Assembly: GCA_964019335.1 (NCBI GenBank)
Contig: OZ025687.1
Location: 62,001 to 126,000, forward strand
Direction: 5' to 3'
Length of the DNA: 64,000 nt
From: Diplonema japonicum
Taxonomy: Eukaryota > Euglenozoa > Diplonemea > Diplonemida > Diplonemidae
A model generated the notes under the pieces. It did not search any database, was not told where the DNA came from, and worked only from the letters and a program-made list of their open reading frames with translations. Position 1 is the stretch's first letter; each line of letters opens with the position of its first letter. Positions 24,367 to 34,737 of this stretch are shown here, piece after piece. The position numbers and the translations under genes were made by a program.

Positions 24367-25449
24367 CTAAATCTCATCGTCACTGCCACCCATATTGTCA
24401 TCGTCATACCCACCGCTGTAGTTGCTCCCACTGCCAAGGGAGTCCATGTCATCAGCATCTCCGCAGCTGTTGTTGTTTGCCCCACCGCCGTCAACATCAT
24501 CAGCACCCTCGCCACTGTTGTTGCTCGCCCTACTGCCGCCCTCCTCGCTGCATGACCCTTTAGAAGCCGGACTTTCTGCCATCACATCGTCGTCGTCATC
24601 TGAAATCACTTCTATCACACTTGCTTCAGCCTTCTCTTCGGCTTCAGCTTGCTCTTCTTGCATATCCTCGTCCTCTTCCGCGTGTGCCTTCTCGCCCTCC
24701 CATTCTTCCACTTGCATATCCTCGTCCTCTTCCGCAACTTCATTCACCTCTATCTCTCGTATCTCTTGGACCACCTCGGTCTCTTGGACTACTTCGATCT
24801 CTATCACTTCAATCTCTTCGACCACTTCGACCTCCATCTTCCTGACCTTAGCAGCTTGTACCTCTTCTTCAACCTCCGCTTCTTCGTCTCTGCTGCTTCC
24901 TCGGTCTCTGCTAACTGTTTCCTCGGTCTCTGCAGCTTCTTCCGCTTCTTCTTCCTCCGCTTCTGACCGTTTTCGTTTTAAGCTCTTAGTAGTAGGGAGC
25001 TCGGTTGCGTAGTACTTCCCCCAGTTCCACGTCGGACCGGGTGTGGCAGGTTGTGCCGGCGCACTGAGTGGCACGGCTAATGCTGGCATTGGTGTCGGCG
25101 TTTGGGTTCGAGAGGCATCGCTTGCACAAGCCGGCGATGGCACGAAGGAAGGTGTCTCCCTCGGTGGTGGCGACATCGACCTCCCACTGGTTGCGTAGAC
25201 AACGCCCTGCGGCGGGCTGGGTGGTGTGGGCAGCTTGTCGTCAGAACGCTTTCGCGCCTGCTTTCGTTTCTGCCGCCGCTCTCGTTGCTTCTGGTGTATG
25301 CTCATCTGGTCCCACACAAAGCTTATCCCACACACAACTGCTATACACCACGTTCCAAAGTAGCCCTCCTCTGCCCACGCCCTGTAGCATTGCACCGCCG
25401 CGCACAAGGTGCTTACAAGCACCGCGCAGTTGATTGCTGTTTGATTCAT
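24367..25449 (-). CDS. Two-TM protein with long acidic low-complexity tail (360 aa)
   Basis: Start ATG 25447-25449, stop TAG 24367. The N-terminal 55 residues hold two hydrophobic segments (INCAVLVSTLCAAVQCY and TWCIAVVCGISFVWDQM). A basic stretch rich in Arg/Lys/Gln follows (QKQRERRQKRKQARKRS), then a Pro/Ser/Thr linker. Next is a Glu-rich region with repeated EVVQETEVVQEI-like units, and finally an Asp/Asn/Gly/Ser tail ending MGGSDDEI. It lacks an obvious intron. The topology suggests an anchored protein with a large acidic cytosolic domain. No family recognised; the repeat-rich tail probably evolves quickly. Confidence 0.65.
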   Translation of the reverse strand: MNQTAINCAVLVSTLCAAVQCYRAWAEEGYFGTWCIAVVCGISFVWDQMSIHQKQRERRQKRKQARKRSDDKLPTPPSPPQGVVYATSGRSMSPPPRETPSFVPSPACASDASRTQTPTPMPALAVPLSAPAQPATPGPTWNWGKYYATELPTTKSLKRKRSEAEEEEAEEAAETEETVSRDRGSSRDEEAEVEEEVQAAKVRKMEVEVVEEIEVIEIEVVQETEVVQEIREIEVNEVAEEDEDMQVEEWEGEKAHAEEDEDMQEEQAEAEEKAEASVIEVISDDDDDVMAESPASKGSCSEEGGSRASNNSGEGADDVDGGGANNNSCGDADDMDSLGSGSNYSGGYDDDNMGGSDDEI

Positions 25450-25546
25450 GTTAGCTGTGAAGGTGAAGGCAGACTGAACCACCCTTTACTGGAAAAAAGC
25501 TAGCTATGGGTGTTTGGGTACAAACCCATTTGCCTGAGTGTAAGTA

Positions 25547-27063
25547 CTAGGCCTTGCTGAGGCATTGATCAACATGGTTACTCATATAGCGTGTGGAGGA
25601 CCCCGCGGGGAAGGCCTCATTGCAGATGGGACATGCAGCATCCTCGCTTGCGGGAAGCTCAACGGGAGAGACAGATGGGGCAGAGACACTGCCTTGTAGA
25701 CGCAGCACAGGTTGTTCTGGTGCGCTTTCCTGCTGCTCGCCAACGCATTGCTCCACGTGGTTGCTGAAGTATCTTTCGGATGACCTGATATTATTAGGTG
25801 AAGTAAGTAGCACAACATACCCTTCAGGCATCACAAGCTGGCAGATAGGGCACTCCATCTTCAAGGGAGGCTTTGTGCAACTGTCCATGTGGTTCGACAG
25901 ATACCTCTCGCTGCAGCCTGTTATGTGGTGTTGAATATCAAGAAAAAGAAAGAAATACCTGCTGGCATTTCTTGCTTACACGCAGGACAGAAAACAGGGC
26001 ACCCGGTCGACACCTGCTCTTCTGGAACTTCGGCAGGCACCTTTATCTCGGGCTTGGGCACGGGCACGGGCACAGATACCGGCACCGGCTCGGGCTCGGG
26101 CGCGGGCTCAGGTGCACTCTGAACCTGAGAGCAGCCACACGACTGTTCTATTTTGCGCTCCATTGTAGACAAACGTAGGGCAGCTGCCGCCCCTGCTATC
26201 TGCGCAGGTGTGGCACCGGTGCGCTTCAACATTTCAAATCGCTCTATGTCCCCACCAAGGGCCGATGAAGAGCTGAATCTGGGGGCTTCTGTTTCGTCAG
26301 TGTCGTCTGGGCGGTAGATGGCTGACCCGCCCAGTCGCTGCCCGCCCCTCCGCCAGTCGAACGCCTCACACTCCTTTACCAGTTGTCTGAAGAGTGTATA
26401 AAATTTTTCGTCATGTGGACCATGCGCGCAATGGGTCAGCTCATGCAGCATGGTGTCCCGTATTTCTTTGTACGGGAGGAACAGGTCGCTGTCATCGGGG
26501 CTAGTGAGGTGCCGTACACGCAGCAATATTACCTCCCCCTTGTTCTTATTCAAACCCAGAAGCTTTTGATCCAGAGGACTTATTTCCATAAGCTTTCCGA
26601 TGTTCCATTTATGCTTTTCTAGGACCCCCTTCACACCTTCGTCAGAGGCAATCTGGGTGAGGATAGCATGTGCCTCCTGCTGACGAGGTAAAGGGAGCGC
26701 CTCAATTGCATGGATATAGTGTGACGTTGCCGGTCCTTGCTGCTTCCGTTTTTTTGTTGCTTCTGATGACAGGTTGATGGGCTTGATGAGGGCCGGTGCC
26801 GGGGCCTTCTTGACCTCGCGCATTTTTTCAACCTCTGCCATGTTAGTACTCATGACAAGCACCTTTCCCCCGTCGCCCACCACATTGCACAGCATCCCCC
26901 GCTCACTGCTGATGTCTTTGCCTTTGCATAACATTCTTGTATTGCACACCCCCAGGTCGGCTTCTGTGTCCCTCTTGAGCACTAATAGCAAATCACTCAA
27001 TGAGTCAGTCTCTTCCATCACATACTCTAGTGTCTTTCCCTGGAACGACACCTTGACCTTCAT
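25547..27063 (-). CDS. UBL-WLM metalloprotease (Wss1-like) with three C-terminal zinc fingers (479 aa)
   Basis: Exons 25959..27063, 25821..25917 and 25547..25784; introns 41 and 36 nt (GTATTTC..., GTATGTTG...). Start ATG 27061-27063. The N-terminal 70 residues are a ubiquitin-like fold (MKVKVSFQGKTLEYV... CKGKDISSERGML). The WLM domain carries the zinc-protease signature HELTHCAHGPHDEKFYTLFR (HExxH plus third ligand). A Pro/Val/Glu linker is followed by three similar fingers: CPACKQEMPAGCSERYLSNH, CPICQLVMPEGSSERYFSNH and CPICNEAFPAGSSTRYMSNH, each ending in H-x3-C. Both introns fall at the same place within a finger (after PAG/PEG), so the fingers arose by exon duplication. Wss1/Spartan-type proteases remove DNA-protein crosslinks and bind SUMO or ubiquitin; the fingers may be ubiquitin-binding (inference). 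Confidence 0.9.
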
Positions 27064-27211
27064 CGTGAGACCTGTATGAGTTTTCAGCACGAATCGGAGA
27101 GCCCAAGAGGAAGAAGTCTATGGAGAGAGGGAATTAGACATTAACAATTAACAATGGTGGGTCTCCTTGGGAAACAACAAATATTCTATAGGTACAAATT
27201 ACGCGTGGGAT

Positions 27212-29344
27212 CTAACCCCACTGACTAGACATGCTCTGTGCCGATGAGGTGGTGTCGCGCGGGGCGCCAGACCTCCCTACTCGCGAAGACGAGTTCATTC
27301 TTCGTTTCTTCTCGGGACCCTGTGTCAATTTACTTTCGTTGCCATGTCATACCATGTTCTTGCTCTTGTTCAGCAATGCTTGCAAGACTTCGTTCTTCTT
27401 TTTTTCCTCTCGCAGTTCCTTGTGTGCACCCGCAAGTTGAGCTTGCAAGTTGTGCGTTGTAGCCACTGCGGATCTGCGGAGCATTTCGGTGGTCTCGCTC
27501 TTTTCTTGCTGCTGCTGAAGGTCCTCTTTCAAATAGTCTTGCGCCATCTCTGCCCTTGTCAGCTGCGATGCCAACCTCCCAGTTGTCTTAGTGACTTCTT
27601 TGATTTGGCAGTCAAAACTTCTTTCTAATGACCCGGAGCGCTTGTAACTCTTGCCCGCCCGCCCCTTCCCTGAAGGCCGCAAAGGGGAGCACGGTGCTGT
27701 GGCCAGTGCCGTAGCCGGTGCCGTGGCCGGTTTCGTTTGAATCTCCTGCAATTGTTGCAGTTGCTGTGTTTGCTGCAGTCCTTGTTTCTGAAGCTGTACT
27801 ACCTGCTGTTGGCATGTAAGGGAATTCTCTTTTTCTGCCTTGAGCTCCTTCTTCAATCTAGCCACTTCACAATTCTTTTCCTCGACCTCTGCCTGCCGCA
27901 TGTTCGTGTCGCCCTCCAGTTGGGCGACTCGGGCATTAAGTGTGTGTATGTTTTCCTTATGACTGTTCATCAGAGACATGAAGTCGATTCTGGCATCTTC
28001 AGCTTCCTGTCTTTCGAGCTCTGCCTGCATCTTCGCGCGTGACAGCTCGTCGTTTGTGTTCCTCAGGTTTTCGTAGAGCATCTTGTATTCTTCCGACCGC
28101 CGTTCAACGTATTTCAGGCGCTCTCTTGTGGTATCAAGCTGCCCTGTCACCTCGGCGAACTGCTGCTGGAGCTGTTTTACTTTGTTTACCTCCACTTCTT
28201 TCAACTTGTTTTGGAAGGCATTTAAAGTGATGTTCTTGGCACGCATCGCGTACGTCAGCGTCGACTGCGTCTGCTGCTCGTTCGACATCAGCGGCGACAC
28301 CATGGCGAGCATCCTGTGTAAGTGAGTGGCACCACAAGCATACCTTGTACGGCTGTTGCCACCGAAGTTCTCGCTTAGCAACCTGGTCAACTTCGACTCC
28401 CTCAGCATCCCTTTCATCTCATGTATCTGAGTTCCTGTGGAGAAGCTGCTAAGCGCTTTCCCCAGAGCGAGGAGCGACTTGTTGATGTGACTGCCTTCAC
28501 GTCTCCTGAGTCCCTCGGTGCCTGTCCTTCCGATACATTCGCTCCCTGCAAGGTCGACGAATTTTATGTTGGAAATGAGGTTCCCAGATGAGCTGCGCTG
28601 CTTCAGAGTGAGCGTGACGATCATGTGCGAACGGGAGGACTGCTCATTCATCTGAGTGGCGGCTGTCTCCCTGGAGTTGACGCCCATCTTCAGCAGCTGC
28701 ATGGCGTGCTCGCTGCTATCCACTTGCGCCTCTATGGCACCCACAACGACGATCTGCTTTGTTTCTGTGTCCTCGACAAGCATCGGCCCCTTCTCCCTTG
28801 TGTCACCCGCGTCCTTGTCTCTGCTTTTCAAGAGATCCCGCACATCCTCGTTGTAGATTTCCAGCACGGACATGGTGAGGTGCATTTGCAGCGAACGGAA
28901 CTTCATGATCATCTCTTGGCGGTATCTGCACAAGTTCTCAAGGAACCTGGGCAGGAGCCCTTGAGCGTTGGGGCAGAACTCGGCATTAGGAGGGAGGCCT
29001 GCACCCGGAAGGCCAAGGAGGGTGTATGTCTTGCCGGACCCTGTCTGGCCGTAAGCAAAGAGGCACGTATTGTATCCATTCACAGCATCCTCCACCATCG
29101 GCTTGCCATACGCGGAGTAGATGCTCTCCTGCCCGCCTGTGAAGACAGAGTCGAAGCTGTACTCTTTGTTCACACACTTGATGTACTCATTCTCCACATT
29201 TAAAGACATAGCAGGGTTCTCCACTTCATTTGTAGGCCGCACCCTTACGGCCACTTGCATCCTGCCCCTTCCCTCCTTCTTGGGGGTCGCGTCTGCCGTC
29301 TTGATCCTCGGGCATGTGTTCACCTTCTGGGGTGTAAGAGGCAT
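27212..29344 (-). CDS. Kinesin, N-terminal motor (689 aa)
   Basis: Exons 28344..29344, 27353..28313 and 27212..27319; introns 30 nt (28314..28343, GTATGCTT, in frame and stopless) and 33 nt (27320..27352). The motor starts near residue 27 (MQVAVRVRPTNEVENP). It has P-loop GQTGSGKTYTL, switch I NEQSSRSH, switch II DLAGSE, and KSLLALGKALSS. Removing the 30-nt intron restores NSRTRMLAMVSPL, the usual order in kinesin motors. A neck and discontinuous coiled coil follow, and a basic Ser-rich tail ends SSAQSMSSQWG. It is an ATP-driven microtubule motor. The subfamily is not clear; a short N-motor kinesin with coiled-coil stalk is all that can be said. Confidence 0.92.
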
Positions 29345-29520
29345 GTCGACACCTGTGTAATGTTAGACAGCACTCACGGTAGCGACGCAGAGGTTACTGG
29401 TTGTTGTTCATTCAAGATGAACCATGCTGCCGGTTTGCTGCTTACAAAAGCAAAGAAACGTTTATCCCTCCCATTACCCATAGGACGCTCGAAAAAGAAA
29501 AAAAAACCCTTCCAACGCAT

Positions 29521-30586
29521 CTATTCAGGAAAAACATAGTTGCACCCAGGCATCCAACATTTTGTTGTTTTTTTATAGCAGTCGCTATTGCACTTCGGGC
29601 AGACCTTGTCCGCGTAGCCCTCGGGGAGCTTGTTAGGGATGTGAAGGGCGGGGGTCTTCTGGGTGGGATCGAAAATTTGAGCAGGAACCACCTTCCCATC
29701 TAGTTTCTGTTCTTCAAGATAGTCGCCGAGTTGCTGTTAATATGTGAAGCCATCAAACACATACCAATACCTGTGCGGTGCCTATGGGCTTCTCCGACAG
29801 CAGCTCAACGGCTTCGACTGCTTCTTTCTCGGACTTGAATGTGAAACGCATCTTTTGAAAATTGTTGAAAAAAACTCTTTTCTTCCATACCACCCCCATC
29901 TGAGTGTCGACCTTGCTGTCCACGGGTTTCACGTTCAGGTTTTCCTGCACCTCCTCTGCGGTGATGTACTCGGGGAGGTTTGCGACCACGACGGACGAGT
30001 CGACAAAAACCTTTTTGTGGTCAGTTGTGGGGGTGCTTGCTGCCTGCTGAACAGGGGGCTTGTAAGGGGGTAACGGGTGGCTTTGATACGCGAGTGGATT
30101 CTTCTTGCGGCGGCGGAGTGAACACGAGGTAGGAAGGGCAACAGGAAGGTTTGGGAGGGCGTTCGGGTGGCGGAACATCTCATCGACTGAAGTGCCCGAT
30201 GCCTCCAAGGCCGTCAGGTCGTCTGCAGAGTCAGTGGGGGCCGACACGTGGGAAAACCTGCGGCTAGGAGGGATGTACACACTTGGGCACTCCATCTTCC
30301 AAACATATCCCCCGTGGCAGGCACCATCGTTGGCCAGCATCGCCTCGTACGCGTCGTCTTTGTTCCAGAACTGCGCGACAACTGTCTTTGTTTGTCCAAA
30401 GTCCTTGAATCTCATCGATTTGCACATTGGCAACACTCTTCTCATCTCTTGTTCCTTCATCACCAAGGCCACCCCTGTCACCGTCACATGCACACACCCA
30501 TTGCGCGTTGCGTCGTCCACAAGCGGCTTGTGCTCCATCTTCCTCAACTCTAGCATCGCAGCTGCACTCCTCTTCCGCCGTGTCAT
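29521..30586 (-). CDS. RNA-recognition-motif protein with C-terminal zinc-ribbon-like finger (344 aa)
   Basis: Exon 1 is 29765..30586 and exon 2 is 29521..29733, with a 31-nt intron 29734..29764 (GTATGTG...TAACAG). Two RRM-like folds: residues 25-110 (CVHVTVTGVALVMKEQEMRR ... TKTVVAQFWNKDDAYEAM) and residues about 190-275 (VVVANLPEYITAEEVQENL ... MRFTFKSEKEAVEAVELLSE). The second exon ends in a cysteine cluster, CPKCNSDCYKKTTKCWMPGC followed by NYVFPE. The second RRM continues correctly across the splice (TAQVLQLGDYLEEQK). It is probably an RNA-binding protein; partner and process unknown. Confidence 0.75.
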
Positions 30587-30753
30587 CTTATGATCTTTGC
30601 TTTCTTTTGTTTTTCAATCTCCTCTTAACTTCGTGATCACTCATCTGTCATACTTCTTTCTTCTTTTAAAAAAAAGCTCCCTCACCTCTGCTCTCCTGTT
30701 TACATGGCTCTTCTAAGGGGAAAAAAAAAAAAAAAAAAAGAGAAAAAAAGGAT

Positions 30754-31647
30754 CTAAGAGGGGTTTAAGAAAGGGTGCTTTTCCGCCTCACGCATCGTGA
30801 GGCGTGCTTCCTCTGACCTTGTGAGGAGACGAGAGACAAAGGCGGCTGCGTCGGCTGGGAAGGCACGAGGAGGGGTGTAGGTCGTTGTCGTGATGTTAAG
30901 ATAAGTCTGATGAGGAGATGGATGTGCGAAGGGAGGCTCTGTGGCCAGAAGTTCGTGAACAATGACCCCTGTCGCCCACGCATCGATCGGAAAGGAGTAA
31001 GAAGATGTTTCAACAAGAATCTCTGGCGACATGTAATCAAGAGTACCGCATATAGTACTCCTTCTACCCTTAGCAGTATGCATAGCCCACCCGAAGTCGC
31101 TCAACCGCAACCGGCCCTTCTTGTCGATTAACAAATTCTCTGGTTTCACATCTCTGTGGATGATGCCCAACTCATGTAAATAGACAAGTGCACATACAAG
31201 CTGTTTGGTGTAACTTATAATTTCGGGATAAGGGAGTTTATCCTTTACCCTGTCATATAGCTGACCTCCTGGGCAGTATTCAAGAGCTAGGTATAGCCTG
31301 TCCAGGTCGTGAAAGTAGGCATACATTTGAAGGATGTTGGGGTGGTTTAAGTTTCGTTGGATGTCGATTTCCAGCCGCATTTGCCGTTGTAGCTTTTCTT
31401 CGCCTCGCAACGTGGTCTTCTTTATGATTTTCAAGGCGCACACGAATCTGCTTTCTTTTTCCTTCGCCAGGTATACTTTGCTGTGTGTGCCTTCCCCCAG
31501 CTTTGCGCCCAACGTGAAGTCCCCAACATACCACACAGGCTTTTCCTTTGTTTGCTTTTCCGTCCGCCATTTCTCAATCTCGCTTTCTTCACTGTCCTTT
31601 CTTACTTTCGTAATAGGTGAATACCCTGCAAGCGTGAAGGGGTCCAT
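30754..31647 (-). CDS. Aurora-type serine/threonine kinase (297 aa)
   Basis: Single exon. Start ATG 31645-31647, stop TAG 30754. A short N-terminal tail of about 45 residues precedes the catalytic domain: GEGTHSKVYLAKE loop, catalytic Lys in ALKIIKK, HRDVKPENLL, DFGWA, and an activation loop RRSTICGTLDYMSPEI that matches the Aurora pattern (RRTTLCGTLDY). It ends shortly after subdomain XI. Auroras control spindle assembly, kinetochore attachment and cytokinesis. The tail has no clear destruction box. Condensin H, an Aurora substrate in other eukaryotes, is also encoded in this window. Confidence 0.93.
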   Translation of the reverse strand: MDPFTLAGYSPITKVRKDSEESEIEKWRTEKQTKEKPVWYVGDFTLGAKLGEGTHSKVYLAKEKESRFVCALKIIKKTTLRGEEKLQRQMRLEIDIQRNLNHPNILQMYAYFHDLDRLYLALEYCPGGQLYDRVKDKLPYPEIISYTKQLVCALVYLHELGIIHRDVKPENLLIDKKGRLRLSDFGWAMHTAKGRRSTICGTLDYMSPEILVETSSYSFPIDAWATGVIVHELLATEPPFAHPSPHQTYLNITTTTYTPPRAFPADAAAFVSRLLTRSEEARLTMREAEKHPFLNPS

Positions 31648-32268
31648 TTTCTTCTTTTTATTGTTCAATTTTCTTTTTATTTTCTTACATGGTTTAATCC
31701 TTTTTTTTTTGTTTTGTTTTGTTTTGTTTTGTTTTGTTTTATTCTCTTTTTGTTTTCAAACAGACTCGTTTTAAAATGTGTTCAAAAAGACTGCAATGAA
31801 AAAGAGAGGGGGGGGGGGGGGGGGGGTGGACTAGGTGGCAAAAGAAAAAAAAACTGAGTTTCTTTTTTCTCTTTTTTTTCCATTCTCTTTTTTTTTTCTG
31901 CAAACGTTTTTTTTTTTTCTTCTTTTTTGTTTCTTTCTTATAATGAGTTAAATAAAAAAGGAGGCAATAAAAAAAAAACGAAAAAAAAAACAAAGCAAAA
32001 GCAAGAACTTTGTTTCTTTTTTTTGTTTTTCTCCTTTTCCTACCCATACCAATTCCGTAAACCCCCGCTACCGTAAAAAAAAAAAAAAAAGTTCGCTCTC
32101 AGTTAATCCTTTTCAACCCCCCCCCCCCATCCGGGGTTCTTTTTTTCTTTTTTCTTTTTTCTTTTTTTTTTCTCTCCCACGCTCCCGTTCTCCCTGCCTA
32201 AAAAACACAACAAAAAAAAAAGAGGGAAGGGAAAAAATGATGGAAAAAAAAAAAAAAAAAATCCGTTC
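31648..32268. other. Low-complexity spacer
   Basis: About 620 bp of T, G, A and C homopolymers: (TTTTG)n near 31709-31742, a poly-G run at 31808-31826, a poly-C run at 32120-32128 and a poly-A run at 32243-32261. No gene or RNA seen. Minus-strand frames here encode only poly-Lys/Phe. Confidence 0.7.
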
Positions 32269-33593
32269 TCACTTCCTGTACTTTTCACAGAACTCTGCAA
32301 CACGGGCATAAGCCTCGATAAGCTTCTCCTCGGGTTTGGTGAACACCACTCTGAAATAGTTCGGGATCATGAAGCACGATCCAGGGAGAACCATGACTGC
32401 CTGCTCTCTAAGCAGTTCTTTCGAGAAGTCGATCTCAGACTCGAATGAGGGGAATCGCTTCATGTCAATCCCAACCATCACATACATCGCCCCCTGCGGC
32501 TTCACAGGCGTAAGACCATCAATCGCCTGGAACGCCTTGTAAGTAATATCAGCATTACCCGAGAGAGTCTTCAAGAAGCCGTCGTAGTACTCAGGGGTAG
32601 TCTTGTTGAGGATATCAGGAAGCGCTCCTTGAATAGCAGAGTTGGGACCAAGAATAATGGTGGAAAGTGCCATCAAGCCTGTCATGATCTCGGAGAGAAG
32701 GTTGTGTCTGTCATGAACGGCGATCCAGCCCATCCTCCACCCTGGGACGACATACTGCTTTGCAATACCACCAAGAACGACGGAAGGCACGGTCTCTGTG
32801 AGGGTGGGGATGGAGGTGAACACTTCGCCTTCAAAGACCACGCCGTCGTAGATCTCATCAGAGATGATGGGAAGTTTGAACTCCTCGGCGACCTTGATGA
32901 TGTCCAGAAGGTGCTGCTTTGAGAAGTTGCTGCCGCATGGGTTTGACGGGTTGTTGATGAAGACCGCGCGTGTCTTGCTGTTCACAAGCGTCCTCATGTG
33001 GTCCAGGTCGCACTCCCAGTTCTTCTCGGGAAGCAGGTTGTAAAAGTTGCATTCAAACCCCTTCGAGTCGCATATCGTCTTGTACAAAGAGAACCCCGGG
33101 TTCGGGAGAAGAATGTTGTCACCAGGCTCCAGGAAGGCGTCGAACACCATTTGCAAGGCGTGCGATGCACCGCTTGTCAGGATGACCTTCCCTGCCTCCA
33201 ATGCGTGCTTAGAGTGTCCCGGGAACTTCTTCGCCACTGCCTCTCTTGCCTGTTCATACCCTGCGCTCGGGGGGTACCCGTTGTATGAGTTGTTCCTATG
33301 GGTTTTTATCTTTATTTTTTTTTTTATTGGCCATACTTGATGATATTGACAACGCTGTCTGTGGTCTCTTGAGGGGGGAGGAGGTTGCCGTCCGTGCACG
33401 GGTCACCGATGGACAGGGGGATCGGTGCTTTGTCCGTCTCCGGCTTGATGAGCTGTGGGGTGATTTAGACAATGACAAAAGAAGATAAAACTTTTCTCTT
33501 CCACCCCCGTACCATCTGGTCCACGATCTTCCTGATCGGGTTGCTAGTGTTCTTACTAGCCGCCGACGACTTGAACGCTGCCCATTCGCTCAT
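32269..33593 (-). CDS. Tyrosine aminotransferase-like, PLP-dependent (407 aa)
   Basis: Exons 33513..33593, 33337..33452 and 32269..33295; introns 60 nt (GTACGGGG...CCACAG) and 41 nt (GTATGGCC...CCATAG). The start ATG 33591-33593 gives MSEWAAFKSSAASKNTSNPI, then RKIVDQM. Fold-type I aminotransferase signs: PIPLSIGDPCTDGNL, YNGYPPSAGYEQAREAVA, the NPSNPCGSNFS loop, ISDEIYDGVVF, and the PLP lysine in GGIAKQYVVPGWRMGWIAV. TAT family members transaminate tyrosine or related amino acids with 2-oxoglutarate or pyruvate; substrate preference cannot be read from sequence. The order and spacing match the eukaryotic TAT/nicotianamine aminotransferase group. Confidence 0.9.
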
Positions 33594-33999
33594 TTTCTTT
33601 TCTTTTCTCGTTGTCGCCTTTGTTACACGTCAAACCCGGGAGGGGGCGATCCGATAATTGTTAAAAAATGAAAAGCTTACATTTGGAACCACGTACAAAA
33701 CGGAGATAGACGCCCCGTCTGAGAGGGGTTCATCATATTCGCTATTTGAAAATGCTTAGAAAGAAGAAAAAAAAGACCCCCCCCGCGTAATAAAAAATAG
33801 CACTCCCTAGAAAAGGGGGAACAAAGTCACAAAACACGTCATCTCTGGTCACGGGGTCGGCTTTTGGTACAAAAAATGTCGCCCCCCCAAAACCATATTG
33901 TTGCACTCAAGCGATTTTCTTTTAAGGACGCTTAAAAAAATCTCATCTAATAAAGGGGGGGAGGGCAATGGAGAGATCGCACGATTTATAAAGAAAATA
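33594..33999. other. Intergenic region
   Basis: About 400 bp with mixed-complexity islands (33690-33755 and 33830-33915) separated by A and C runs. I do not recognise a protein or RNA. Confidence 0.5.
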
Positions 34000-34552
34000 A
34001 AATATATATGAGTTAAAGGAAGTCTTTGTGAGACGCCCCCTTGTTCTCATCTTCTACCTGCACCTATCCCCTTTCAGCAGCGGTTTCTCCTCCTTTGGTG
34101 GTCTTGCCGGCCTTCTCCCCAGCCTGGCCGCTCTTTCTCTTCGTTCTCTCGCCCATTGTCCTTTCAACGCCTCTAGGTCATGCTTGGTCTTCGGTGATGC
34201 AAATATCGCCCTCCTGTTCCATCCGATCACCGCCTTTGTCCTCCCGATGGATCGTAGTGTGTGCACCCTTGTGCTCGGCTCAGCTGGGAAGGCCCTCCTT
34301 CCTTTCACCTTCTTCAGTACCCTCCCTAGCTCCCATGTGTGCCAGATCTTCTTCATCAGTCCATGCAATCTCCTCGCTTTCTGCTGTACTTCTGCGAGAT
34401 CCCCCAGCTTCCCTCCAAGGGTCTTCCCGGTCACGTTCTCGAAATCCAGTGCCAGCTCCACCGTCGACACTGACGTGTTCCTGTTGCCTGCATACCAGCG
34501 CAGTTGCCGCATCCACCTCAGCACCTCCTTCGTGTACTCCCGTAGGTAAATA
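34000..34552 (-). mobile_element. 5'-truncated LINE, family B
   Basis: A minus-strand open frame (from about 34545 to stop at 34054) reads WMRQLRWYAGNRNTSVSTVE ... RVHTLRSIGRTKAVIGWNRR. It is clearly homologous to the end of family A ORF2 (WLRGLRWYDGKKKTSVTTME ... RVHTLRHLGG). The 3' end at about 34003-34046, on the plus strand ATATATGAGTTAAAGGAAG followed by TCTTTGTGAGACGCCC, recurs at 45909 and 45969. It is one of at least two LINE families in this window. Confidence 0.75.
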
Positions 34553-34737
34553 AAAAGAGGGGAAACAACAACAACGTAACACACGCATCTCACTTTTTTT
34601 GGCCGGGGTGGCCGGGGGGGGGGGGGTGAATAAAAATACAAAAAAAATGGGGTAAAAAAAAAAAGAACCCACCAACCTATGACAGTAACCATAGCGATAT
34701 CCTATCTCTATCTCCATCATATTCTTCTTTCATTTCA

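Noticed and set aside
24501..25012. Plus-strand Ser-rich frame opposite the acidic-tail gene
   Set aside because: It is the complement of GAA/GAG repeats and has no independent support.
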